Source: Streptococcus sp. 29892
GTDB taxonomy: Bacteria; Bacillota; Bacilli; Lactobacillales; Streptococcaceae
Reading direction: 5' to 3'
DNA: 64,000 nucleotides
Assembly: GCF_032594935.1 (NCBI RefSeq)
Contig: NZ_CP118734.1
Location: 710,001-774,000 of the forward strand
The notes under the pieces were generated by a model that was not told where the DNA came from, did not search any database, and saw nothing but the letters and a program-made list of their open reading frames with translations. Shown here in pieces: positions 36,047 to 44,314 of the stretch. The position numbers and the translations under genes are program-made. How positions within the stretch are numbered: position 1 is the stretch's first letter; every line of letters starts with the position of its first letter.

Positions 36047-37150
36047 ATGAAAAAAACTATTTTGATAGCCGGTCTAGGACTGATCGGAAGTTCTCTAGCC
36101 CTCTGTATCCGCAAACAACACCCAGATTATCATATCTTAGGTTATGAACCCAATCAAGCATCAGCAAGTATAGCAATGGAAAGACAGATGGTTGATGAGC
36201 TATCGGATAATCTGGCTGAACTAGCTGGTCAAGCAGATGTGATACTGCTCTGTGTTCCCATTCAAGTGTCACTTGACTTGATAGAAGCCTTAAGTCACAT
36301 GAAGCTGAAAGAGGCGGTCTTGATTACGGATGCGGGTTCGACCAAGTCGGCTATTGTAGATGCTGCTGAGAAATTTTTGCTTCCCAAACAAATCAATTTC
36401 CTTGGTGGACATCCCATGGCGGGTAGTCACAAGTCAGGGGCTGCCGCTGCAGATTTACACTTGTTTGAAAATGCCTATTTTATCATGACCCCCTGTCAGG
36501 CTACCAAGGTAGATGCTGTTCCTAGATTGACAGATTTACTGTCTGGAACAGGTGCCCGCTTTGTCCAAATTGATGCGGTAGAGCATGACAAGGTAACAAG
36601 CCAGATTTCCCATTTTCCACATGTCTTGGCATCTAGCCTTATGAACCAGGCTGGTGATTATGCAAGTGTTCATCCCTTTACTAACAATTTTGCTGCTGGT
36701 GGTTTTAGAGATATGACTCGTATCGCTGAGAGTGAGCCGGGGATGTGGACCAGCATTCTCATGACCAATCCAGAAGCGATTTTGGATAGGATTGAGGAGT
36801 TTCAAAAGAGATTAAGTCAAGTGTCAACTGTCTTGAAGTCTGGAGATAAAGAAGCTATCTGGGAATTCTTTGAAAAAGGACGTCAGACTCGCAAGGCTAT
36901 GGAAATTCATAAGCGGGCCGGTGTGGATTCCTTTTATGATTTATTTCTTAGCGTTCCCGATGAGGAAGATACGATTTTGAAGGTCTTGGAAGTCCTGCGT
37001 GGTATATCCATTGTCAATATCCGTATCAATGAAGAGAACCGTGAAGATATACACGGTATATTGCAAATTACGTTTAAAACAAAAGAGAATTTGGAGGAGG
37101 CTTCGCAGCGATTGCGGATCCAGACCAACTACCAAATTAACCATGATTAA
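36047..37150 (+). CDS. tyrA: Prephenate dehydrogenase with ACT domain
   Basis: The start at 36047 (MKKTILIAGLG) lies 8 bp after the aroC stop and puts the NAD loop GLGLIGSS at its usual place; a longer frame would run into aroC. The 367 residues hold the Rossmann domain, the GGHPMAGSHKSG substrate motif near 121, a helical dimer domain and a C-terminal ACT domain (about 290-360) that in relatives senses tyrosine. It makes 4-hydroxyphenylpyruvate for tyrosine. Confidence 0.95.
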   Translation: MKKTILIAGLGLIGSSLALCIRKQHPDYHILGYEPNQASASIAMERQMVDELSDNLAELAGQADVILLCVPIQVSLDLIEALSHMKLKEAVLITDAGSTKSAIVDAAEKFLLPKQINFLGGHPMAGSHKSGAAAADLHLFENAYFIMTPCQATKVDAVPRLTDLLSGTGARFVQIDAVEHDKVTSQISHFPHVLASSLMNQAGDYASVHPFTNNFAAGGFRDMTRIAESEPGMWTSILMTNPEAILDRIEEFQKRLSQVSTVLKSGDKEAIWEFFEKGRQTRKAMEIHKRAGVDSFYDLFLSVPDEEDTILKVLEVLRGISIVNIRINEENREDIHGILQITFKTKENLEEASQRLRIQTNYQINHD

Positions 37151-37162
37151 AGGAGAAAGTTT

Positions 37163-37501
37163 ATGTCAACAAATATCTATGATATTGCAAATGAATTGGA
37201 ACGTGCTATCCGTAACCTGCCTGAATATAAGGCGGTAGAGGCAGTCAAAGTTTCCGTCGAAGGAAATCCAGAGGCCAAAGAAATTTTGGAGAGCTATATC
37301 GCTTTCCAAAAAGGTATTCAGGAAAAATTACAAGCGGGTGATATTCCAACTGAGGAAGATCAAAAAACCATGTTGGATTTCAATAAGAAGGTTCAAGCTA
37401 ATCCACTTCTTGTTGAATACTTTACAAAACAGCAGCAGTTGGCAGCTTATGTAGCTGATTTGGAACGTATTATTTTCAAACCCTTGAATGAATTGTTATA
37501 A
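37163..37501 (+). CDS. YlbF/YmcA-family protein
   Basis: 112 residues, wholly helical, with NPEAKEILESYIAFQ and NPLLVEYFTKQQQL typical of the YlbF/YmcA (DUF964) family. In Bacillus, members form a complex that influences RNase Y; in streptococci a copy is regularly found between tyrA and aroA. Here it is followed by a terminator and by nagA, with aroA 11 kb away. Confidence 0.85.
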   Translation: MSTNIYDIANELERAIRNLPEYKAVEAVKVSVEGNPEAKEILESYIAFQKGIQEKLQAGDIPTEEDQKTMLDFNKKVQANPLLVEYFTKQQQLAAYVADLERIIFKPLNELL

Positions 37502-37505
37502 AGAG

Positions 37506-37529
37506 TACAGCCGAAAGGCTGTATTTTTG
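37506..37529 (+). terminator. Terminator after ylbF-like gene
   Basis: TACAGCC-gaaa-GGCTGTA and five T. It closes the aroD-aroC-tyrA transcript. Confidence 0.88.
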
Positions 37530-37549
37530 TTTGAAAAATTGGACTTTAC

Positions 37550-37602
37550 TTGACATTATGGAAAAATTGGTATATACTACAATTAGTATATGGTTATAAC
37601 CA
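37550..37602 (+). promoter_or_regulatory. nagA promoter with GntR-type operator-like palindrome
   Basis: TTGACA at 37550-37555 and TATACT at 37573-37578 are spaced exactly 17 bp. TGGTTATAACCA at 37591-37602 is a perfect 12-bp palindrome just downstream of the start site, flanked by AGTATA half-site-like sequence. GntR-family NagR controls nagA in other streptococci, so this is a plausible repressor site. Confidence 0.65.
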
Positions 37603-37640
37603 GTATATAGAAATATTATATTGAATTAAGGAGATAGGAC

Positions 37641-38789
37641 GTGTCTAAGTATATATATGCTAAGTCTATTATTTTGAAGGATACTGAGGTAGAGAATGCC
37701 TATCTCGAACTAACAGATATAGGTACCTTTGGTAAAATTCTGACAGAAAAGCCTGAAGGGGATATTATCGACTATTCCGACTATCATCTAGCAGCAGGTT
37801 TGGTGGATACCCACATTCATGGCTATGCATCCCACGATGTCATGGACAATGATTTTGAAGGCATCAAGGTCATTTCAGAAGGCCTCTTATCTTGTGGGGT
37901 AACTTCTTGGTTGCCAACAACCTTGACAGATTCTACTGAAAATCTAGATGCCGTCTGTGAAACCATTGGAACTTATGCAGGGCAAGAAACAGGTGCTAAA
38001 ATTCAAGGTATTTTCTTAGAAGGTCCCTTCTTTACAGAAAAATACAAGGGAGCGCAAAATCCCAAGTATATGAGCGATCCATCGATTGAGAAATTGGATA
38101 AATGGCACCAGCTTTCCAAAGGCTTAGTCAACAAAATTGCCATTGCACCAGAAAGAGAAGGCGTGACAGAATTTATCGAATTTGCAAATAGCAAGGCCAT
38201 TCATACAGCTCTTGCCCATAGTGATGCGACCTATGCGCAAGCCAAAGCAGCTGTTGATGCAGGAGCCAATATTTTCGTCCATGTTTACAATGGTATGAGT
38301 GGCCTACATCATCGTGAGCCAGGAATGGTTGGCGCAGCCTTGAACTTAAAAAATGTGTATGCAGAAATGATTTGTGATGGTCACCATGTTCATCCAGCGG
38401 CAGCAGAAATTGTTGTCAAGGCGCGTGGCGCAGAAGAAACAGTATTGATTACAGACTGTATGCGAGCTGGAGGAATGGGTGAAGGTGATTCTCGACTTGG
38501 AGAATTTGAAGTCGTTGTAAAAGACGGCACAGCTCGCCTCAAACACAATGGCAGCTTGGCAGGCTCCATTCTAGAGTTGATCCAGGCTGTTCAGCATGTG
38601 GTTGAATGGGGCTTGGTTTCCCTACCGGATGCCCTTCGAATGGCCTCTTTGGCACCAGCTCGCTCTGTCAACATTGATCATGTTTGTGGTCAGATTGCAG
38701 AAGGACGGGCAGCAGACTTTATCGTCGTAGATGATGCAGGACGATTGCAAGCAACCTACCTCGATGGAGTGAAACGATTTGAAAATTAG
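37641..38789 (+). CDS. nagA: N-acetylglucosamine-6-phosphate deacetylase
   Basis: 382 residues from a GTG start behind AAGGAGA. It removes acetate from GlcNAc-6-phosphate, giving glucosamine-6-phosphate. The amidohydrolase metal motif is DTHIHGYASHD near 58, later ligands lie in LAHSDATYAQA and FVHVYNGM, and the catalytic Asp is in LITDCMRAGG near 274. The gene has its own promoter and operator-like palindrome, so it is regulated apart from the aro genes around it. Confidence 0.95.
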   Translation: MSKYIYAKSIILKDTEVENAYLELTDIGTFGKILTEKPEGDIIDYSDYHLAAGLVDTHIHGYASHDVMDNDFEGIKVISEGLLSCGVTSWLPTTLTDSTENLDAVCETIGTYAGQETGAKIQGIFLEGPFFTEKYKGAQNPKYMSDPSIEKLDKWHQLSKGLVNKIAIAPEREGVTEFIEFANSKAIHTALAHSDATYAQAKAAVDAGANIFVHVYNGMSGLHHREPGMVGAALNLKNVYAEMICDGHHVHPAAAEIVVKARGAEETVLITDCMRAGGMGEGDSRLGEFEVVVKDGTARLKHNGSLAGSILELIQAVQHVVEWGLVSLPDALRMASLAPARSVNIDHVCGQIAEGRAADFIVVDDAGRLQATYLDGVKRFEN

Positions 38790-38863
38790 TTAAAGGCTTC
38801 TAAACTGCTAGTTGTATATCAACAGCAACTTAATTGGTAATACTATTTTCCAGGAGGAATCTA

Positions 38864-39865
38864 ATGACAAAATTACAACTTTCTCAGGCTAAATTTGACC
38901 ATATGACGCGCTTGTCAAACAGCGACCAAGTCATTGCAGCCCTAGCTATTGACCAACGTGGTGCATTGAAACGCCTTTTGGCTGCGGCAGCAGGTGGTGG
39001 CGAATTTGGAGATGATATTTTGATTGACTTCAAGAAAGTCATCTCAAGCGATTTGACGCCTTATGCAAGCTCCATCCTTTTGGATGCGGAATACGGTGTT
39101 CCAGCTTCAGAATTGCGCCATGCAGACTGTGGCTTCATTGCAGCCTATGAAAAAACAGGTTACGATGCCTCAACTCCAGGTCGTTTGCCAGACCTTTTGC
39201 CAAACTGGTCAGCAAAACGCATCAAAGAATTGGGTGCAGATGCTGTCAAAATCTTGCTCTACTATGATGTAGATGACAAGGCAGAAATCAACGACATCAA
39301 GCATGCTTGGGTAGAACGCATTGGTAGCGAGTGTGTGGCAGAAGATATTCCTTACTTCGTGGAAATCTTGACCTACGATGCCAGCGACATGGATGTAACC
39401 TCTCGTGAGTATGCAGCCCTTAAACCACGTAAGGTCAATGGTGCTATGCGCGAATTCAGCAAACCACGCTACAATGCAGATGTCCTCAAGGTAGAAGTAC
39501 CGGTTAACATGAACTTTGTAGAAGGCTACACAGATGAAGAGCCAGTCTACACAGTTGAGGAAGCCAAAGCCTTCTTCAAGGAGCAAACAGACAGTACTCA
39601 CTTGCCGTTTATCTATTTGAGTGCGGGAGTGTCTGCGAAACTCTTCCAAGAAACCCTTGTCTTTGCTAAAGAAGCAGGTTCAAGCTTTAACGGTGTTCTT
39701 TGTGGACGTGCAACTTGGAAGGATGCAGTAGCTATATTTGCAAGCGAAGGGGAAGAAGCAGCTAAAGCTTGGTTGGCTGATCAAGGTCGTCGCAACGTCG
39801 AAGAGCTTAATGAAGTTCTGGCAACTACTGCTCATCCTTGGACAGAAAAAGTAGAAGTCAAATAA
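38864..39865 (+). CDS. lacD: Tagatose 1,6-diphosphate aldolase
   Basis: The start at 38864 follows CAGGAGGAA and gives 333 residues, near the family length. It is a class I aldolase with ALAIDQRGALKRLL near 30 and the Schiff-base Lys in LKVEVPVNMNFVEGY near 205. It splits tagatose or fructose 1,6-bisphosphate. No other lac genes are near, so it may serve a different route here, for example amino sugar or galactitol use; its neighbour is nagA. Confidence 0.9.
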   Translation: MTKLQLSQAKFDHMTRLSNSDQVIAALAIDQRGALKRLLAAAAGGGEFGDDILIDFKKVISSDLTPYASSILLDAEYGVPASELRHADCGFIAAYEKTGYDASTPGRLPDLLPNWSAKRIKELGADAVKILLYYDVDDKAEINDIKHAWVERIGSECVAEDIPYFVEILTYDASDMDVTSREYAALKPRKVNGAMREFSKPRYNADVLKVEVPVNMNFVEGYTDEEPVYTVEEAKAFFKEQTDSTHLPFIYLSAGVSAKLFQETLVFAKEAGSSFNGVLCGRATWKDAVAIFASEGEEAAKAWLADQGRRNVEELNEVLATTAHPWTEKVEVK

Positions 39866-39911
39866 AAACTTTGAGGCTGGGTAAAAAGCTCAACCTCGTT
39901 TATCAGGGTTC

Positions 39912-40043
39912 GTGTCAACATCTCAGCGCAGTGGTTGATTGGCAGATTTGTTCGTGTTTTACACTCCAAATCTGACCTAATCAACTGTGCGGGGGCGGGA
40001 AGACGAACTCTTTTTTTGACCAGTCGAGTTCTTTCCCGCTCCC
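39912..40043. repeat. Two-hairpin intergenic repeat, copy 2
   Basis: Matches 1507-1636 along its length, with small differences in the loops (TTTTACACTCC for TTGCACACTTC, and GACCAGTC in the second loop). The arms keep their pairing, so selection or recent spread is likely. It lies between lacD and the attenuator promoter. Confidence 0.85.
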
Positions 40044-40111
40044 TTTTCCATGAAATTATTAAAAGATTTTCGGAAAAAAGTTAAAAAATCTGAAAATTTA
40101 AGCAATTTTTG

Positions 40112-40140
40112 TTGACAAATGCTTGAAAATGAATTAAGAT
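40112..40140 (+). promoter_or_regulatory. Promoter of the transporter leader
   Basis: TTGACA at 40112-40117 and TAAGAT at 40135-40140 with a 17-bp spacer. Transcription would begin near 40147, about 310 bases upstream of the first transporter gene. Confidence 0.75.
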
Positions 40141-40178
40141 AAGTAAGAATTAAAAATCAATTAGAAAGGAAAACAGAA

Positions 40179-40241
40179 ATGTTACTAATGTGTCAAAATC
40201 ATTCAGCTAATCATACTTATTTCTACGGCTATTTTAGATAG
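40179..40241 (+). CDS. Aromatic-rich leader peptide
   Basis: ATG behind AGAAAGGA opens a 20-codon frame reading MLLMCQNHSANHTYFYGYFR and ending TAG. The tail holds three Tyr and two Phe in six residues, as expected of a leader peptide that senses charged aromatic tRNA. The stop codon overlaps the first pairing segment of the leader RNA (from 40241). It is too short for ordinary ORF calling. No Trp codon is present, although the transporter is of the tryptophan type. Confidence 0.75.
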   Translation: MLLMCQNHSANHTYFYGYFR

Positions 40242-40427
40242 TGTTTGTAGTCATGGTAAACATGGATGCAAACACGGGAACGTAAAGTTTGTATCTATGT
40301 GGCTGTAGCTATTTTGACGTGTGCCCCATAGATGATACATCTAAATGGCACAGTAATTCCTTCTGTTTTCATATACAGTTGAAATATGGGACCGTTTAGA
40401 GTGTAGTCTAAGCGGTCCTTTCTTGTT
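40241..40427 (+). promoter_or_regulatory. Transcription attenuator upstream of the ABC transporter
   Basis: Segments that can pair in alternation are visible. 1 (GTGTTTG 40241-40247) pairs with 2 (CAAACAC 40269-40275). 2 (GCAAAC 40268-40273) pairs with 3 (GTTTGT 40287-40292). 3 (TGTATC and TATGTGG, 40290-40302) pairs with 4 (CCCATA and GATACA, 40325-40339). 4 (CCCATA) pairs with 5 (TATGGG 40385-40390), which overlaps the left arm of the terminator. The terminator is GGACCGTTTAGA 40389-40400 with TCTAAGCGGTCC 40407-40418 and a T-rich tail. Together with the leader peptide this looks like ribosome-mediated attenuation. Confidence 0.7.
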
Positions 40428-40457
40428 CATTTTTTATATATAAAAAGGAGATAAATC

Positions 40458-41417
40458 ATGGGATTTAAAAAAATTATTCTTAGTTCAGTAACACTCTTAT
40501 CAGCAATTGCTTTGGCTGCTTGTAGCTCAAGTTCATCAGACACTAGTTCAGTAAATGTTGGTATCATTCAGTATGCCGAGCACGAGGCATTATCTGCAGC
40601 CCGTGAAGGTTTTGTGGAAGCCTTGGCAGAAGCAGGCTACAAAGAAGGTGAAAACTTAACAATTGATTTGCAAAATTCACAAGGTGATCAAGCCAATTTG
40701 CAGACAATGGTTCAAAAGTTAGCTGGTAACAATGACCTTAACTTTGCCATTGCAACACCAGCTGCCCAGGCCATGTTAAACGCAGATGCTGAAACTCCTG
40801 GCGTATTTACAGCTGTAACGGATCCAGTTGAAGCAGGCTTGGTGGAATCCTTGGAAGCCCCAGGAGGAAGCATGACAGGCTCAATTGATGCGACAGATGT
40901 AGAGGGGCAAATTGATATGTTAGTCAAAGTAGTTCCCTCTGCAAAAACAGTTGGTATTTTCTACAATTCAAGCGAGGTAAACTCGGAAGTTCAAGCTAAT
41001 CAGGCTAAAAAATCTCTTGAAGCAAAAGGGATTAAGGTAGAAGTGACTACTGTTACTTCAACAAATGATGTTCAGCAAGCCATCACTTCATTGGCTGGCA
41101 AAGTGGATGCAATCTACCTTCCAACTGATAACACAGTAGCATCAACAGCTTCAACCATTGGCGATGTTTTGAAAGAGGCAAAAGTTCCAGCTATGGGATC
41201 TGACGCAGCGGTTATTGATGCAGCACTCTTTACCTACGGTGTAGATTACCACGCAATCGGTGTTCAGGCCGGAGAATTAGCTGCTAAAATTTTGGATGGT
41301 GAGAAGCCAGCAGACTTGGCTGTTGAAAAACCAAATACAGCAGCTATTACAGTCAATGAAGAAATGGCAAAAGTAGTGGGAATTGATCCAGCAACCATTA
41401 AAGCATTAGAAAAATAG
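40458..41417 (+). CDS. ABC transporter substrate-binding lipoprotein, TrpX-type
   Basis: 319 residues. A signal peptide with lipobox ALAAC (Cys near 22) is followed by a two-lobed periplasmic-binding-like domain (ABC_sub_bind family, PF04392). Typical strands are VNVGIIQYAEHEALSAAREG, GDQANLQTM and FTAVTDPVEAGLV. The family includes the TrpX protein of streptococcal tryptophan uptake. The aromatic-rich leader upstream supports an aromatic amino acid as ligand. A close paralogue follows at once. Confidence 0.85.
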   Translation: MGFKKIILSSVTLLSAIALAACSSSSSDTSSVNVGIIQYAEHEALSAAREGFVEALAEAGYKEGENLTIDLQNSQGDQANLQTMVQKLAGNNDLNFAIATPAAQAMLNADAETPGVFTAVTDPVEAGLVESLEAPGGSMTGSIDATDVEGQIDMLVKVVPSAKTVGIFYNSSEVNSEVQANQAKKSLEAKGIKVEVTTVTSTNDVQQAITSLAGKVDAIYLPTDNTVASTASTIGDVLKEAKVPAMGSDAAVIDAALFTYGVDYHAIGVQAGELAAKILDGEKPADLAVEKPNTAAITVNEEMAKVVGIDPATIKALEK

Positions 41418-41439
41418 TAAATTAGGAGAGTAGTAGTTT

Positions 41440-42414
41440 ATGTATCAAAAGTTAGTGCAAAAAGTGGCAACTATTTCATTGGCAAGTGTAGCGGCTTTAA
41501 CACTTGCAGCCTGCGCATCAACATCTAAACAAGCCTCATCTGAAGTGGTTAAGGTTGGTGTCCTTCAGTATATGGAGCATGAGTCATTGACAGCTGCGCG
41601 TGAAGGTTTTGTGGCTGAACTGGAAGCAAATGGCTACAAGGAAGGTGAAAAATTGGTCTTGGATTATCAAAATGCCCAAGGTGACCAAGCCAACCTTCAA
41701 ACGATTTCAGAACAATTGGTTGGGGAAAATGATTTAGTCCTAGCCATCGCAACGCCATCTGCTCAAAGTTTGGCGACTGTATCAACGGAAACACCAATTC
41801 TCTTTACAGCAGTTACTGATCCATTGTCAGCTGACTTGGTTGAATCTATTGAAAAACCAGGGGGGTTATTGACAGGTACATCTGACCAGGCTCCGATTGA
41901 TAAACAAGTTGAATTGCTGGGTCAAGCTGTTCCAGAAGCTAAGACAGTAGGTATTTTGTACACTACTAGCGAACGGAACTCAGAAGTTCAGGTAGAACAA
42001 GCTAAGGCATTACTAGAAAAAGCTGGTTACAAGGTTGTTGTCAAAGGAATTACTTCTTCAAATGAGGTCCAAGATGCAACTACTAGCTTGATGCAAGATG
42101 TAGATGCTGTCTTTGTTCCGACTGACAATACAGTTGCTTCAACCATGACCATGATTGGTGAATTATCTGTGGAACATAAGGTTCCTGTCATCGGTGGTTC
42201 AACAGATATGGTGGATGAAGGCGGTCTGTTGACCTACGGTACAAACTATGAGGCACTTGGTCGTCAAACTGCCAAAATGGCCATTAAGATTATTGAAGGT
42301 GCTAAGGTATCTGAAACAGCTGTAGAATATCCTGAAACAGTTAGCCTTCATGTCAACGAAGAAATGGCTAAGAAATTGGGTATTGATACGGCTAAACTAT
42401 CTGTAACAGAATAA
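41440..42414 (+). CDS. ABC transporter substrate-binding lipoprotein, paralogue
   Basis: 324 residues with lipobox LAAC. It aligns with the preceding protein over its full length (VKVGVLQYMEHESLTAAREG, GDQANLQTISEQL, LFTAVTDPLSADLVESIEKPGG), so it arose by tandem duplication long enough ago for many substitutions. Both copies could serve the one permease/ATPase pair with different ligand preference. Confidence 0.85.
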   Translation: MYQKLVQKVATISLASVAALTLAACASTSKQASSEVVKVGVLQYMEHESLTAAREGFVAELEANGYKEGEKLVLDYQNAQGDQANLQTISEQLVGENDLVLAIATPSAQSLATVSTETPILFTAVTDPLSADLVESIEKPGGLLTGTSDQAPIDKQVELLGQAVPEAKTVGILYTTSERNSEVQVEQAKALLEKAGYKVVVKGITSSNEVQDATTSLMQDVDAVFVPTDNTVASTMTMIGELSVEHKVPVIGGSTDMVDEGGLLTYGTNYEALGRQTAKMAIKIIEGAKVSETAVEYPETVSLHVNEEMAKKLGIDTAKLSVTE

Positions 42415-42463
42415 AAGTGGTAAAATATAACCTAGTTTATTTTTATCAAATAAGGAGAAAATT

Positions 42464-43357
42464 GTGGATATTATTTTATCAAGCATTTCGCAAGGCCTGC
42501 TCTGGTCGGTCATGGCGATTGGTGTTTATCTGACATTTCGTATTTTAGATATCGCAGATATGACAGCGGAGGGGTCTTATCCCCTCGGCGCTGCAGTCTG
42601 TGCAACTGGGATTGTTAATGGAGTAAATCCCTTGCTGGCGACTTTTATGGCTGTGCTAGCAGGTATGGTAGCTGGATTGATTTCAGGTTTGCTTCATACA
42701 AAGCTCAAAATTCCAGCCCTTTTGACAGGTATCGTCACTTTGACAGGTCTTTACTCTATCAACTTGAAAATTTTGGGTAAGGCCAACGTGGCCCTACTAA
42801 AACAAGAAACATTGGTAACGCAATTGCAGGAATTTGGTCTAACCAAAACAAATGCAGTCTTGGTCATCGGTCTTGTCTTTGTACTAGCAGTTGTCGGTCT
42901 GCTTACTCTCTTGTTGAATACTCAAATTGGTTTGGCTATTCGTTCAACCGGGGACAATATCCCAATGAGTGAGGCCAATGGTATCAACGTAGACAATATG
43001 AAAATCTACGGCTACATGATGTCAAATGGTCTAATTGCCCTCTGTGGCGCCTTGTTGACACAGAATAATGGCTATGCAGATTTGAACTCTGGTACAGGTA
43101 CCATTGTGATCGGTCTGGCCTCTGTTATTATTGCAGAAGTAATTTTACGCAACTTGCGCTTGGGTTGGAGATTGCTGTCTGTTGTACTTGGTGCAGTTGT
43201 TTATCGCTTGATTATCCTTGCGATTTTGGAAATTCCAGGCATGGATGCAGACCTTGTAAAACTCTTCTCAGCCATTCTCTTGGCAACGGTTCTCTATGTG
43301 CCAGAATTGCAGAAGAAGCTCAACATTCGTCGACCAAAATTGAACGGAAATGCTTAG
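42464..43357 (+). CDS. ABC transporter permease, TrpY-type
   Basis: 297 residues from a GTG start behind AAGGAGA. It has about eight membrane segments of the branched-chain permease type (BPD_transp_2), with the family stretch AIRSTGDNIPMSEANGINVDNM near 165. It is the membrane channel for the two binding proteins upstream and lies 9 bp before the ATPase gene. Confidence 0.88.
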   Translation: MDIILSSISQGLLWSVMAIGVYLTFRILDIADMTAEGSYPLGAAVCATGIVNGVNPLLATFMAVLAGMVAGLISGLLHTKLKIPALLTGIVTLTGLYSINLKILGKANVALLKQETLVTQLQEFGLTKTNAVLVIGLVFVLAVVGLLTLLLNTQIGLAIRSTGDNIPMSEANGINVDNMKIYGYMMSNGLIALCGALLTQNNGYADLNSGTGTIVIGLASVIIAEVILRNLRLGWRLLSVVLGAVVYRLIILAILEIPGMDADLVKLFSAILLATVLYVPELQKKLNIRRPKLNGNA

Positions 43358-43366
43358 GAGGAAGAT

Positions 43367-44167
43367 ATGACGACTATTTTATCAATTCAAAATATTCATA
43401 AGACCTTCGAAGCTGGAACGGTCAACGAAAACCATGTTCTTCGTGGATTGAACTTAGATGTGAAAGAAGGTGATTTCATTTCCATTATCGGTGGTAATGG
43501 TGCAGGTAAATCGACTTTTATGAACTCACTAGCTGGTGCTTTGACGGTTGATTCGGGCGATATTTTACTTGAAGGTAAATCCATTAAGCATGTATCAGCA
43601 GCCAAACGCTCTAAGGACATTAGTCGAGTATTCCAAGATCCGAAAATGGGAACAGCCTCTCGCTTGACCATTGAAGAAAACATGGCTATTGCCTACCGTC
43701 GTGGACTTTCACGTGGACTTGGTTGGGGTGTAAAAGATAGTGAACGTGCTATTTTCAAAGAAGCCTTGAAAGAGCTTGGCTTGGGCTTGGAAAACCGTAT
43801 GAAAGTGGATACGCAGTTCCTATCAGGTGGTCAACGTCAGGCCTTAACCTTGATGATGGCTTCACTTGTGAAACCGAAGGTTTTGCTTTTAGACGAACAT
43901 ACTGCCGCCCTTGATCCAAAAACCAGCGACATGGTTATGGAATTGACCAAGAAAATCGTGGAAAGTCACCAGTTGACAGCTCTTATGATTACGCACAACA
44001 TGGAAAATGCCATCGAATATGGAAATCGTTTGGTCATGTTGCACCGTGGTCAGATTGTTGTCGATGTAGCAGGAGAAGAGAAAAAGAACCTGACTGTTCA
44101 AAACTTGATGGACCTCTTCTACAAAAATAGCGGTGAGAAACTAACTGACGATGAGATGATTTTATAG
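43367..44167 (+). CDS. ABC transporter ATPase, TrpZ-type
   Basis: 266 residues. Walker A is GGNGAGKST near 42, the Q-loop is in RVFQDPKMGTA, the signature is LSGGQRQALTL near 148, Walker B is VLLLDEHTAALD near 171 and the H-loop is MITHNMENA. The gene ends inside the left arm of the inverted-repeat element at 44164. Confidence 0.9.
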   Translation: MTTILSIQNIHKTFEAGTVNENHVLRGLNLDVKEGDFISIIGGNGAGKSTFMNSLAGALTVDSGDILLEGKSIKHVSAAKRSKDISRVFQDPKMGTASRLTIEENMAIAYRRGLSRGLGWGVKDSERAIFKEALKELGLGLENRMKVDTQFLSGGQRQALTLMMASLVKPKVLLLDEHTAALDPKTSDMVMELTKKIVESHQLTALMITHNMENAIEYGNRLVMLHRGQIVVDVAGEEKKNLTVQNLMDLFYKNSGEKLTDDEMIL

Positions 44168-44269
44168 TCGTTCAGTTTATCTTTTATTACGTCGTTAACT
44201 CGTTTTGCCGTACTCCAGTACTGTCTTCAACTCGTTGCCTAGTACTAAAAGCAAACTGAAAGACTATAC
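44164..44269. repeat. Short inverted-repeat element, relative of 14322-14651
   Basis: ATAGTCGTTCAGTTTATCTT at the left end pairs with the right end, which reads ATAGTCTTTCAGTTTGCTTT on the other strand. The same terminal consensus (ATAGTC, TT, then GTTTA and CTTTTATTAC) bounds the larger element at 14322. Inside are GTACTccAGTAC and two AACTCGTT copies. It starts on the stop codon of the ATPase gene. Confidence 0.75.
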
Positions 44270-44276
44270 AAAAAAT

Positions 44277-44313
44277 AAGACTACTGATTTCATGCAAGTC
44301 AGTAGTCTTTTTT
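44277..44313. terminator. Bidirectional terminator between transporter and aroB
   Basis: AAGACTACTGA pairs with TCAGTAGTCTT and T/A runs flank both sides. It serves both converging operons. Confidence 0.9.
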
Positions 44314-44314
44314 C

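Noticed and set aside
38834..38863. Earlier start for lacD
   Set aside because: The upstream start lies before the AGGAGG site; ATG at 38864 follows that site at normal spacing and matches the family N-terminus.
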